Shown here piece by piece: positions 1 through 5,432 of a stretch of DNA of 10,868 nt. The stretch spans positions 1 to 10,868 of the forward strand of contig CAZHRJ010000105.1 in NCBI GenBank assembly GCA_964534765.1, read 5' to 3'. Under the pieces are notes generated by a model. The model was not told the DNA's origin, did no database searches, and saw only the letters and a list, made by a program, of their open reading frames with translations. Numbering within the stretch: the first letter of the stretch is position 1; the number at the start of each line of letters is the position of its first letter. A program made the translations under genes and the position numbers. The stretch is from CAZHRJ01 sp964534765 (GTDB lineage Bacteria; Lindowbacteria; 2-12-FULL-62-27).

Positions 1-2
1 AC

Positions 3-59
3 CACTCGTTTCCACAAATCGCGCATGGCGCGAAAAACCCACAAAAACAGGAGGTTTGA
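3..59 (+). CDS. Possible 3' end of an upstream gene (partial)
   Basis: A reading frame open from the left edge ends at a TGA at 57-59, five bases before the ATG of the next gene; that gene's SD (49-54) would lie inside its last codons. This spacing is typical of a packed phage operon. Only about 18 codons are visible (ending QKQEV) and no family can be recognised. The frame could be open by chance, so confidence is low. Confidence 0.3.
   Translation, partial: HSFPQIAHGAKNPQKQEV
49..54 (+). promoter_or_regulatory. Ribosome binding site deciding the start of the SSB-like gene
   Basis: AGGAGG at 49-54 lies 10 bases before the ATG at 65. An in-frame TTG at 56 would touch the SD directly and is not a credible start, so the protein starts MKVHTT. 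Confidence 0.75.
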
Positions 60-64
60 GACCC

Positions 65-991
65 ATGAAAGTCCACACCACCTACGCCCGCCGCGTCAAC
101 CTCGGTGACTACGGCGAGCACGCATTTTACAGCGTGTCGATCGACAAGATGTTCGAAGGCGCCGTGCTCTCGGACGCCACGAAGATCGCGCACGAGCTCA
201 TGGCCGAATGTGAAAAGGCCGTCGTTCACGCGATCCATCGGAACGAACCGTCATCCCAAGTCGGTACACCACCGCTTGAAGTCCAGGCCGAGCTTGATGA
301 TTTGGCAGCCAAGTCTAAAGCCGCGCCGGTCCAGACTGAAACGAAATCGGTAGCGGTTGCTGAAACAAAAACCGCTCCCGTTGCGGCACCCACGGTGCCC
401 GCGCCAACCCCGGCTCCGAAATCTGCCGCATCGACCGCGAAGCCGAACGGCAACAACGGGCACAACGGCAACGGTAAGAAGTCCGTCAAACGCCCGGACG
501 ATCCGGCCAGCCCCGCGCAGGTCAGCCTCTACGAAAAACTCTCGCGGCGTTACGAAAAGTCCACGGGCCAACATCTCGACAACGCCGTCGGACTCGACGG
601 TGCGTGCTTCGCTGATCTCAGCAAGGGCCACGCATCCGAGATCATCGACAAGGCCCTAGAACTCGTCGCGAAGACCGACAGGACATCCAAGTCCGACTCA
701 CCCAACTCCGCGCCGGGCAAGAAAGCCTTCGTCCTCGCCCAGCCTCGCCAGCTCTCCTACGCCGAGTCACTGATCAATCAGCTTGGCCGACTCGTCGGCG
801 AAACCAACGCTCATGAATTCGTCGAGTCGACGATCAAGGAGCTTTGCAAAGGCCGAGTTTACCCCCTGCCGCAACTCTCCAGTTTCAAAATCTCCAAACT
901 GATCGACGCGCTCAAGAAAAAAGTCGTCGAATCCAAAAACGGCGAGCTTGCCCATGCCGGCGTCGCCCACGACGACAACGTCCCGTTCTAA
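65..991 (+). CDS. Phage protein with SSB-like C-terminal tip, probably recombination/replication accessory
   Basis: 308 aa. Residues 1-60 form a folded N-terminal part (MKVHTTYARRVNLGDYGEHA...). Residues 82-140 are a low-complexity Ala/Pro/Thr then Asn/Gly linker. Two similar helical modules follow, at about 147-203 (SPAQVSLYEKL ... LSKGHASEIIDKAL) and 222-288 (AQPRQLSYAESLINQLG ... SFKISKLIDALKK). Both resemble the 'PKQ-x-x-I-x-x-L ... LSK-x-EAS-x-x-I' helical segments common in phage replication and recombination proteins. The last six residues are DDNVPF, very close to the DDDIPF tip through which bacterial SSB recruits DNA-repair enzymes. A nuclease gene follows 88 bases downstream. I see no confident OB fold, so calling it an SSB would go too far. 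Inference: it binds ssDNA or recruits host SSB-interacting proteins for the phage recombination module. Confidence 0.75.
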   Translation: MKVHTTYARRVNLGDYGEHAFYSVSIDKMFEGAVLSDATKIAHELMAECEKAVVHAIHRNEPSSQVGTPPLEVQAELDDLAAKSKAAPVQTETKSVAVAETKTAPVAAPTVPAPTPAPKSAASTAKPNGNNGHNGNGKKSVKRPDDPASPAQVSLYEKLSRRYEKSTGQHLDNAVGLDGACFADLSKGHASEIIDKALELVAKTDRTSKSDSPNSAPGKKAFVLAQPRQLSYAESLINQLGRLVGETNAHEFVESTIKELCKGRVYPLPQLSSFKISKLIDALKKKVVESKNGELAHAGVAHDDNVPF

Positions 992-1003
992 GCAAGCGTT
1001 GCC

Positions 1004-1018
1004 CCCCGCGTTGCGGGG
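1004..1018 (+). other. GC-rich hairpin after the SSB-like gene
   Basis: CCCCGC (1004-1009) and GCGGGG (1013-1018) form a perfect 6-bp stem with a GTT loop, 13 bases after the stop codon. No T-run follows, so it is not a classical intrinsic terminator. It could be an RNA-stability or processing element. Confidence 0.5.
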
Positions 1019-1026
1019 AACATCCC

Positions 1027-1060
1027 ACAGCCGTCGAGGTTCCACTCCTCGATCGGTTGT
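1027..1060 (+). promoter_or_regulatory. Long hairpin in the leader of the nuclease gene
   Basis: Bases 1027-1039 pair with 1047-1060: ACAGCCG-TCGAGG against CCTCGA-(T)-CGGTTGT, 13 pairs including one G-U, a single bulged T at 1053, and a 7-base loop TTCCACT. The structure ends 5 bases before the nuclease SD (AAGGAG, 1066-1071). Position and length suggest a translational or RNA-stability element. No known riboswitch class is recognised. Confidence 0.45.
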
Positions 1061-1065
1061 TTGAA

Positions 1066-1071
1066 AAGGAG
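1066..1071 (+). promoter_or_regulatory. Ribosome binding site that selects a TTG start
   Basis: AAGGAG at 1066-1071 overlaps an in-frame GTG at 1071, which therefore cannot be the start. The in-frame TTG at 1080 is 8 bases downstream, an ideal spacing, and is preferred. Confidence 0.65.
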
Positions 1072-1079
1072 TGATCGAC

Positions 1080-1850
1080 TTGAACAATGGAAGGGTCTAT
1101 CTATCCGCGAGCAAGATCACCGCCTACCTGTCCTGCCCGCACAAGTTCCGCCTGCGCTACATCGACCAGGTGCCAACGCCGAACCACACATTCTTCATCG
1201 TCGGCACCGCCACGCACGCCGGCGTCGAGGCGATTCACATCGGCAAATCCCTGCAGGATGCGTTGACCGAATCTTCTCTCTCCGTCGACGCCGCAACCAG
1301 AAAGGAATACGACAACGATCTGACCCCGGTCGAAATCAACGACCTTGTCCGCACGCTGGTCACGACTTATCACGAGCAAGCCGTCCCACTCAAAATCACC
1401 GCCGTCGAAACGCCGTTCCAAATCGACGGCAACAACGTGGTACTGACCGGCACGGTGGACGCGATGGTCGAAGGCAAGACCGTCCTCGAGATAAAGACCT
1501 CCAAACGTGCGTGGTCCCAACCCCAAGCGGACCTGCAGATCCAACCCAGCGTTTACGCCTTCGGTTTGGCATTTGAGAAAAAACTCCCCGGCCCGATCGA
1601 AGTCATCTACCGCGTGATCGTGAAGCCGACCAAGAAGTTCCCGAAAGGCCAGCTCATGGAACTTCGCACGGTACGGACCAAGGAGCACTTCGACCACCTG
1701 ATCCAGACGATCAACCAGGTCGGCAAAGCGGTCAGCGCCGGCATCTTCCCCCGCAACGTCACGCCGGCCTGCGGCTGGTGCGAATTCCGCCAGCGTTGTC
1801 TCGGTAGCACGTTGCCGAACTATGCCCAGAACGGCGGTGACGACGAATGA
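1080..1850 (+). CDS. PD-(D/E)XK exonuclease, RecB/Cas4-like, with iron-sulfur cysteine set
   Basis: 256 aa from the TTG at 1080. Motifs are in the order expected for the RecB-like PD-(D/E)XK family: LSASKITAYLSCPHKF (8-23, the usual N-terminal helix with first Cys19), GTATHAGVE with catalytic-type His46, GTVDAMV with Asp127, LEIKTSK with Glu137 and Lys139, and QPSVYA with Gln155/Tyr159 (QxxxY). The C-terminus carries C-x2-C-x5-C (231, 234, 240), which with Cys19 matches the four ligands of the [4Fe-4S] cluster in AddB/Cas4-type nucleases. Length is right for a stand-alone Cas4-like phage exonuclease. There is no Cas1, Cas2 or repeat array nearby, so a role in phage recombination or DNA end processing with the upstream SSB-like protein is more likely than CRISPR adaptation. 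The stop overlaps the next start as ATGA. Confidence 0.88.
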   Translation: MNNGRVYLSASKITAYLSCPHKFRLRYIDQVPTPNHTFFIVGTATHAGVEAIHIGKSLQDALTESSLSVDAATRKEYDNDLTPVEINDLVRTLVTTYHEQAVPLKITAVETPFQIDGNNVVLTGTVDAMVEGKTVLEIKTSKRAWSQPQADLQIQPSVYAFGLAFEKKLPGPIEVIYRVIVKPTKKFPKGQLMELRTVRTKEHFDHLIQTINQVGKAVSAGIFPRNVTPACGWCEFRQRCLGSTLPNYAQNGGDDE

Positions 1851-2023
1851 GCACAGAAACCGCCACCCGAGATTTCACTCTCGAAAAGTACGACAGATTC
1901 TGGGCGGTCTTCGATCCGGATGGAAATCTCGTGACGCTGACCGTCTACAAAAAGGGCGGGTTAGAGGTGATTCGTCGTCTCCGTGATCCCGCCTCCCAAA
2001 TCCACGACAACCCACTCGCGTAA
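1847..2023 (+). CDS. 58-aa hypothetical protein overlapping the nuclease stop
   Basis: An ATG at 1847 overlaps the nuclease stop by 4 bases (ATGA), suggesting translational coupling. The product (MSTETATRDFTLEKYDRFWA...) is 58 aa and ends in TAA. It has a DRFWAVFDPDGNLVTLTVYK segment of alternating hydrophobic residues that looks like a small beta sheet, followed by a charged GLEVIRRL helix. This pattern (aromatic-rich 'FWAVxDPxGxLVxLTVYKKG') is common in small phage and mobile-element proteins of unknown function. No SD of its own is needed if it is coupled. A terminator-like hairpin follows 7 bases after the stop. Function unknown. Confidence 0.72.
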   Translation: MSTETATRDFTLEKYDRFWAVFDPDGNLVTLTVYKKGGLEVIRRLRDPASQIHDNPLA

Positions 2024-2030
2024 TTCATGG

Positions 2031-2069
2031 CCGTCTCTGCGTTGCGGAGACGGTCGTTTCTCTTTTTTT
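2031..2069 (+). terminator. Intrinsic terminator-like hairpin just before ardC
   Basis: CCGTCTCTGC (2031-2040) pairs with GCGGAGACGG (2044-2053), 10 bp including one G-U, with a GTT loop. A T-rich stretch follows, ending in seven Ts at 2063-2069. The T-run ends only 3 bases before the ardC SD at 2073, so there is no room for a separate ardC promoter downstream. It may act as an attenuator or antitermination target for ardC rather than a simple operon end. Confidence 0.7.
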
Positions 2070-2072
2070 GAC

Positions 2073-2082
2073 AAGGAGGTGA
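2073..2082 (+). promoter_or_regulatory. Full-length consensus ribosome binding site of ardC
   Basis: AAGGAGGTGA at 2073-2082 is complementary to the anti-SD over ten bases and lies 5 bases before the ATG at 2088. It fixes the start and rules out the in-frame GTG at 1983, which has no SD and lies inside the preceding gene. Confidence 0.85.
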
Positions 2083-2087
2083 GGCAA

Positions 2088-2954
2088 ATGAACAAGGTCT
2101 ATCAAATCATCACCGAACGCATCATCGACAGAATGAAACAGGGGATCATCCCGTGGCAGCGGCCGTGGCATACGCGCCAACAGACCCCAAAAAATCTTGT
2201 CACGAAACTGCCCTACCATGGGACAAACTTCTTTCTTCTGTGGTCGCTGGGTTATGAAAGTCCGTACTTCCTCACGATGCGGCAAGCCAACGAACTCGGC
2301 GGTTCTATTCGGGCGGGAGAAAAGGCTTTGCCGGTCGTGTTCTGGAGGATCCTCAAATTCGCCGAGGAAATTGCCCCGGATGGACAACCCAAGAAAGTAC
2401 CCATGCTTCGTTACTACAACGTGTTCAACTCGTCGCAATGCGAGAATCTCGACGGCAAAATCCCCAGCTACTCGGACGTGGACAATTCATTCTCGTCAAT
2501 CGAAGCCGCGGAACTCGCCGTCGGCAGCATGCCCACGCGCCCGCACATCGAACATGGCCATACGCGCGCGTACTACAGCCCCGTGAACGACGCGATCTGT
2601 CTGCCTTCACCCGAACGATTCGACCGCCCGGAGGACTACTATGCGACGCTCTTCCACGAGCTTGTTCACAGCACCGGCCATGCCACGAGACTCGCCCGCC
2701 GGGATTGGCTGTCCGGCGACGACAAACACGACGCCTATTCGAAGGAAGAGCTGGTCGCCGAAATGGGTGCGACGTTCCTCTGCGCCGAAACCGGCATCTT
2801 GGCCTCACAGGTCGACCGTTCAGCGGCATACATTCAGAGCTGGATCGAAACCTTCGAAAACAACCACCGTCTGATTTTCACGGCCGCAACCCACGCCCAA
2901 AAGGCGGTGGACTTCATTCTGAACCGCGTGGCGGTTCACATCGCTTCGAATTGA
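2088..2954 (+). CDS. ardC: ArdC-type anti-restriction protein (ssDNA-binding N-domain plus zincin-like metallopeptidase)
   Basis: 288 aa. The N-terminal part (1-120) is the ArdC/DUF1738 ssDNA-binding domain: VYQIITERIIDRMKQGIIPW, then WQRPW, YHGTNFFLLW, GGSIRAGEKALPVVFW and LRYYNVFNSSQCE, all characteristic blocks in the usual order. The C-terminal domain is a zincin-like peptidase: HELVH (190-194) followed by STGHATRL, with the third acidic ligand in YSKEELVAEMGA (218-228). ArdC of plasmid pSA protects incoming DNA from restriction; homologues are common on plasmids and phages. Here it follows a terminator-like hairpin and has an unusually strong SD. Length matches the family and the motifs are intact. 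Whether this copy acts as a protease or only as a DNA-binding shield cannot be read from the sequence. Confidence 0.9.
   Translation: MNKVYQIITERIIDRMKQGIIPWQRPWHTRQQTPKNLVTKLPYHGTNFFLLWSLGYESPYFLTMRQANELGGSIRAGEKALPVVFWRILKFAEEIAPDGQPKKVPMLRYYNVFNSSQCENLDGKIPSYSDVDNSFSSIEAAELAVGSMPTRPHIEHGHTRAYYSPVNDAICLPSPERFDRPEDYYATLFHELVHSTGHATRLARRDWLSGDDKHDAYSKEELVAEMGATFLCAETGILASQVDRSAAYIQSWIETFENNHRLIFTAATHAQKAVDFILNRVAVHIASN
2920..2938 (+). other. Perfect hairpin at the 3' end of ardC
   Basis: TGAACCGC (2920-2927) and GCGGTTCA (2931-2938) form an 8-bp perfect stem with a 3-base GTG loop inside the last codons of ardC. There is no T-run. The core CCGC-GTG-GCGG resembles the hairpin cores at 1004-1018 and 2037-2047. 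Confidence 0.45.
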
Positions 2955-2974
2955 TAGACAAAGGAGAGCAACCC

Positions 2975-3223
2975 ATGTCCAGCTACATTCAGCGAATCGG
3001 CAAAAGCGGTATCCCGGTCTTTTGTGATGGCCGGGATCCCGCGCTCGACATTTTCCGAGTAACGGAATCCGACCCGCGAAAAGTCATCCTCGCCGTCGCA
3101 TTGTCCCACGCCCGGGCGGTTGCTATCGCCTACACGCGCAAACACGCGCCCCATCTCCTGACCGAGATGGGCAACTTCCTCCCGCCACCGGCGGAGAAGG
3201 AGCACGATCATGGCTTCCCGTAG
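2975..3223 (+). CDS. 82-aa hypothetical protein
   Basis: The ATG at 2975 has AAGGAG at 2961-2966, 8 bases upstream. The product begins MSSYIQRIGKSGIPVFCDGR, has a hydrophobic Ala-rich helix at about 37-53 (VILAVALSHARAVAIAY) too polar to be a clear membrane span, and ends in a Pro/His-rich tail (PPPAEKEHDHGFP). It resembles no family I can name. It sits 20 bases after ardC and overlaps the next gene by 14 bases, so it belongs to the same operon. It could be a small DNA-binding or anti-host protein carried with ardC, but nothing in the sequence proves this. Confidence 0.65.
   Translation: MSSYIQRIGKSGIPVFCDGRDPALDIFRVTESDPRKVILAVALSHARAVAIAYTRKHAPHLLTEMGNFLPPPAEKEHDHGFP
3150..3171 (+). other. 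Perfect 8-bp hairpin inside the 82-aa gene
   Basis: CCCATCTC (3150-3157) and GAGATGGG (3164-3171) pair perfectly across a 6-base loop. It is followed 7 bases later by a second hairpin (3179-3196) that reaches the SD of the next gene. Confidence 0.4.
3179..3196 (+). promoter_or_regulatory. Hairpin partly covering the SD of the 69-aa gene
   Basis: CTCCCGCC (3179-3186) pairs with GGCGGAG (3190-3196) with one bulged C and an ACC loop. Its 3' arm includes GGAG (3193-3196), adjacent to the stronger AAGGAG (3197-3202) that serves the ATG at 3210. It could tune translation of the 69-aa protein. Confidence 0.35.
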
Positions 3224-3419
3224 CACCACCTACGCCGGCGTCCCGGCGCTCGTCGTCTTCGACCGCACCATGAACATCAGCCGCATCATCACGCCGGCCA
3301 TTGCCAGAATTATTCTGGACCACGTGGATGACATACGTGATTTCCTCTCCGAGAACGAAGTGTATATCTCCGAGGAGTTGGACAATAGACGACTGAAGCG
3401 GCAACCCGAATCTCCCTGA
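3210..3419 (+). CDS. 69-aa hypothetical protein
   Basis: Starts at the ATG at 3210 with AAGGAG at 3197-3202, overlapping the end of the 82-aa gene by 14 bases. The product (MASRSTTYAGVPALVVFDRT...) has a hydrophobic beta segment (PALVVFD), an Ile-rich helix (NISRIITPAIARIILDHV) and an acidic then basic C-terminus (DFLSENEVYISEEL, then RRLKRQPESP). There is no signal peptide or membrane span. The predicted fold is small and helical, and no family is recognised. It is the last gene of the GC-rich early block; base composition drops sharply just downstream. Confidence 0.62.
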   Translation: MASRSTTYAGVPALVVFDRTMNISRIITPAIARIILDHVDDIRDFLSENEVYISEELDNRRLKRQPESP

Positions 3420-3464
3420 CCGATACGATGCAAATCATCGCGGGGCGTGCTACCTTCTTGTCAC

Positions 3465-4385
3465 ATGGCTCCGAAATCGTTTGTGCTTGGCACTACATTT
3501 CCAGATAATCTGGAAAAGATTTTTACCCATGTTCAGGCTGGCGACGAAGTCGTCTTGGATCTATCCAATACGACGTTTCTATCTCCCTATGCCGTGTGTG
3601 GGATATATCTTCTAGTTTCGCAGTGGAAAAATGATGGGGCAAAAATTACCGTCACGCCCCCTGTTTCCATGGATTGCAGAAATTATCTCGACCGCGTGCA
3701 TTTCTTCGGAATGCTGCAAGAGAAAAAATTGGCGCTGATCAACCCTCCAATCCGGAGAGTATCCGAAACCAATCAGGCGGATGTCCTTTTCGAATTGACG
3801 TGGATTGGGGAACCGAAATCTGTCCAAAAGATTTTGACGGACAGACTCTGGCCAATTTTCATTACCAAGGGCTTCAATGACGATCTCACAGGATTTGTCG
3901 TTTGGGTCATTGGCGAATTGTGTGACAATGCCTTTGTACATGCCCGTGTGCCCGGGAAAGATCCTTTCGGAGCGTTTATCTGTGTGCAGAGCTATTCGAA
4001 TCCGCGCCCCAACATTCAGCTTGCCGTGGGTGATCTCGGCAAGGGCATTCGTGCTTCTCTGGCGGAGTCCAAAAATTTCAGCGGTCTCAAAGATGACCGT
4101 GAGGCAATGTTGACGGCAATGAGGCCAGGTGTTTCGTCCTGGACGCACAGAGAAGGCCAGCGTCGTGGAAATGGGCTGACCGACGTTCTGAAGATCGCGC
4201 TCGGGAGCAGTTCGGAACTTGACATACGAAGCGTATCGGGGAGAATCTGGTTAAGAGGTGGCCGCCTTGGCAGGGCCGCAGATGAAGGAACCTTGGATGG
4301 TACGCTTGTGGGCCTTCGATTATTTGCCGATAAAGTAGACAAAGCTTCAAGAGAGGAGATTGAACATGCCCTCGATCGTGTATGA
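3465..4385 (+). CDS. STAS-HATPase fusion protein (anti-sigma/partner-switch kinase-like)
   Basis: 306 aa from the ATG at 3465. Residues 1-95 look like a STAS domain: VVLDLSNTTFLSPYAVCGIYLL (29-50) matches the beta-strand/loop/helix that carries the phosphorylated Ser in SpoIIAA-type proteins, and NYLDRVHFFGML (73-84) the closing segment. Residues 120-288 are a GHKL/HATPase_c domain: N box IGELCDNAFVHA (E151, N155, H159), G1 box VGDLGKGI (D190, G192, G194), G2 box RRGNGLTDVL (233-242) and a terminal DGTLVGLRL. There is no DHp/phosphoacceptor histidine or membrane span, so it is not a sensor kinase; Ser/Thr kinase activity as in SpoIIAB/RsbT is possible. No SD precedes the ATG. It overlaps the next gene by 20 bases. 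Base composition is clearly AT-richer than the neighbours (24 of 60 G+C at 3481-3540, against 40 of 60 at 6061-6120), a sign of separate origin. An in-frame GTG at 3447 is a possible alternative start. Confidence 0.8.
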   Translation: MAPKSFVLGTTFPDNLEKIFTHVQAGDEVVLDLSNTTFLSPYAVCGIYLLVSQWKNDGAKITVTPPVSMDCRNYLDRVHFFGMLQEKKLALINPPIRRVSETNQADVLFELTWIGEPKSVQKILTDRLWPIFITKGFNDDLTGFVVWVIGELCDNAFVHARVPGKDPFGAFICVQSYSNPRPNIQLAVGDLGKGIRASLAESKNFSGLKDDREAMLTAMRPGVSSWTHREGQRRGNGLTDVLKIALGSSSELDIRSVSGRIWLRGGRLGRAADEGTLDGTLVGLRLFADKVDKASREEIEHALDRV

Positions 4386-4689
4386 AATGAACCGCCATGG
4401 AATGATTCTGACCGGCCGTGAGGCGGGAGATAACGTCTATCCCGCGCTGAAAGCTGCGATGGAAAAAGTTGACGAAAATGGGACCCTTGTTCTGTCCTTT
4501 GCCGGCGTCAAAATGATCAATACGTCTTTCGGTGATTCGTGTATCGGTCAAATTCTCGTGGATCTCCGCGAAGGGCGATTTGGAAATCGCAAATTGGCTG
4601 TCCGCGATGTTGGAAATGCTGCCCTTGCCGCAGCCCTTGCCACGATTGCCGAAATTGCGGCCGCCCCCCTTCCATTGGCCCCAGCCTGA
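4366..4689 (+). CDS. STAS-like DUF4325-family protein, partner of the upstream HATPase
   Basis: 107 aa. The ATG at 4366 has GAGGAG at 4353-4358 and overlaps the HATPase stop by 20 bases, suggesting coupled translation. An in-frame TTG at 4360 is too close to the SD. The core GTLVLSFAGVKMINTSFGDS (39-58) matches the STAS-like DUF4325 pattern (LDF-x-GV-x-x-I-x-x-SF-x-DE), where the loop TSFGDS (T53, S54, S58) is the natural place for a phosphorylation switch. RFGNRKLAVRDVGNAALAAAL follows as the last strand and helix. The Ala/Pro-rich tail (AAAPLPLAPA) is probably disordered. Known biology: HATPase/STAS pairs such as SpoIIAB-SpoIIAA and RsbT-RsbS work by phosphorylation-controlled binding. Inference: this pair does the same for an unknown target. 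No sigma factor or PP2C phosphatase lies nearby. Confidence 0.78.
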   Translation: MPSIVYEMNRHGMILTGREAGDNVYPALKAAMEKVDENGTLVLSFAGVKMINTSFGDSCIGQILVDLREGRFGNRKLAVRDVGNAALAAALATIAEIAAAPLPLAPA

Positions 4690-4698
4690 CCGTAGAAT

Positions 4699-4968
4699 TT
4701 ATTCGATCAACTTCCAAACCCCAACCGCCGACCCAATCGCGCCAACAAATCCCAGCCACACCCGCCAGTTCCAATCGAGTTGTTTCGCATGGCTCGCCAC
4801 CTTCTCCGTCAGCACCGCGATTTTCCCCGTCAATTTTGACTCGATCGTATCCATCCGCCCGTCGAGCTTCGCGTTCTGAATCCGGATCTCCGTCAGCATC
4901 TCCATTTGTTCATCCTGTTTGACGTTCAGATTATTCAGCGCCGCCAGGATTTCCTCGTTCTCGCTCAT
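4699..4968 (-). CDS. XhlA-like coiled-coil and membrane protein of the lysis cassette
   Basis: 89 aa. The start overlaps the holin stop as ATGA; GGAGAGG lies just upstream. Residues 1-65 form a heptad-like coiled coil (EEILAALNNLNVKQDEQMEML, then KLDGRMDTIESKLTGKIAVL). One C-terminal membrane span follows, WRVWLGFVGAIGSAVGVW (68-85). An N-terminal coiled coil with a single C-terminal span preceded by W-x-W-R is the layout of the XhlA/haemolysin family found beside holin and amidase genes, and of several holin-accessory proteins. Last gene of the late operon; it ends 9 bases from the convergent STAS gene. It could be a spanin-like or holin-regulating protein, but it has neither a lipobox nor an N-terminal signal anchor. 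Confidence 0.7.
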   Translation of the reverse strand: MSENEEILAALNNLNVKQDEQMEMLTEIRIQNAKLDGRMDTIESKLTGKIAVLTEKVASHAKQLDWNWRVWLGFVGAIGSAVGVWKLIE

Positions 4969-5432
4969 GGCCTCTCCCCCTGTAATTTTCCGAAGACCTG
5001 CGCCTTCTCCCACGTCCGCGCCCCCACATACCCGAGCATGACCGACCCGAACAGCCAGAACATCGGCTCCGGGAATTCGATCGGAGTCCGGCCCAGAAGC
5101 GGCACCACCACGTAGTTCCAAAGCAGGATGAAATTGCCGATGTAGAGAAACAACGGCCGGGCCCGGCTCGTGAACTTGTCCCCGCTCATCGTCTCGGCCC
5201 GGATGTTCTCGCCCGCCACCTTCGTGACCTCAATGTCGTGCTCCCGGACCTCCATCTCAAACTCGTGTTGCAGGGTCATCTCCTGCATCCGCAGTTTGGC
5301 TTTGACGAGGTCCGCCGCCCGCTTCTCATCAGCCGTCTCCACAAATTTATCGATCACGTCCCCAATGGCCTTCACAACTCCGCCGGCGTTGCCGCCCTGA
5401 AAGAGCCCACCGAACAATCCCATGAGACTCAC
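4965..5432 (-). CDS. Holin, GTA_holin_3TM type
   Basis: 155 aa from a GTG at 5432 with GGGGGTGA upstream; the GTG overlaps the amidase stop (GTGA). An internal ATG three codons later lacks an SD. A Gly-rich hydrophobic N-terminus (1-28) precedes a long charged helix (about 33-80, DEKRAADLVKAKLRMQEMTL onward), then SRARPLFLYIGNFILLWNYV, the hallmark block of the 'holin of 3TMs for gene-transfer release' family. Two clear spans lie at about 93-113 and 122-138, and the tail is polar. Holins permeabilise the inner membrane so the endolysin reaches peptidoglycan; the amidase next door is the obvious partner. The family name comes from gene transfer agents but it is widespread in phages, so it does not by itself make this element a GTA. 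Confidence 0.85.
   Translation of the reverse strand: MSLMGLFGGLFQGGNAGGVVKAIGDVIDKFVETADEKRAADLVKAKLRMQEMTLQHEFEMEVREHDIEVTKVAGENIRAETMSGDKFTSRARPLFLYIGNFILLWNYVVVPLLGRTPIEFPEPMFWLFGSVMLGYVGARTWEKAQVFGKLQGERP

Noticed and set aside
1080..1850. CRISPR-associated Cas4
   Set aside because: The nuclease is of the same superfamily, but there are no other cas genes and no repeat array in the window. The phage recombination context explains it better.
1983..2087. An upstream GTG start for ardC
   Set aside because: It lies inside the 58-aa gene, has no SD, and would run through the terminator-like hairpin. The ATG at 2088 has a perfect SD and gives the normal family N-terminus.
3465..4385. Two-component sensor kinase
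   Set aside because: The HATPase boxes are present, but there is no phosphoacceptor His helix, sensor domain or membrane span, and no response regulator nearby.
4965..5432. Evidence that the element is a gene transfer agent
   Set aside because: The holin family is named after GTAs but is common in ordinary phages. No capsid, portal or tail genes of the GTA type are in view.
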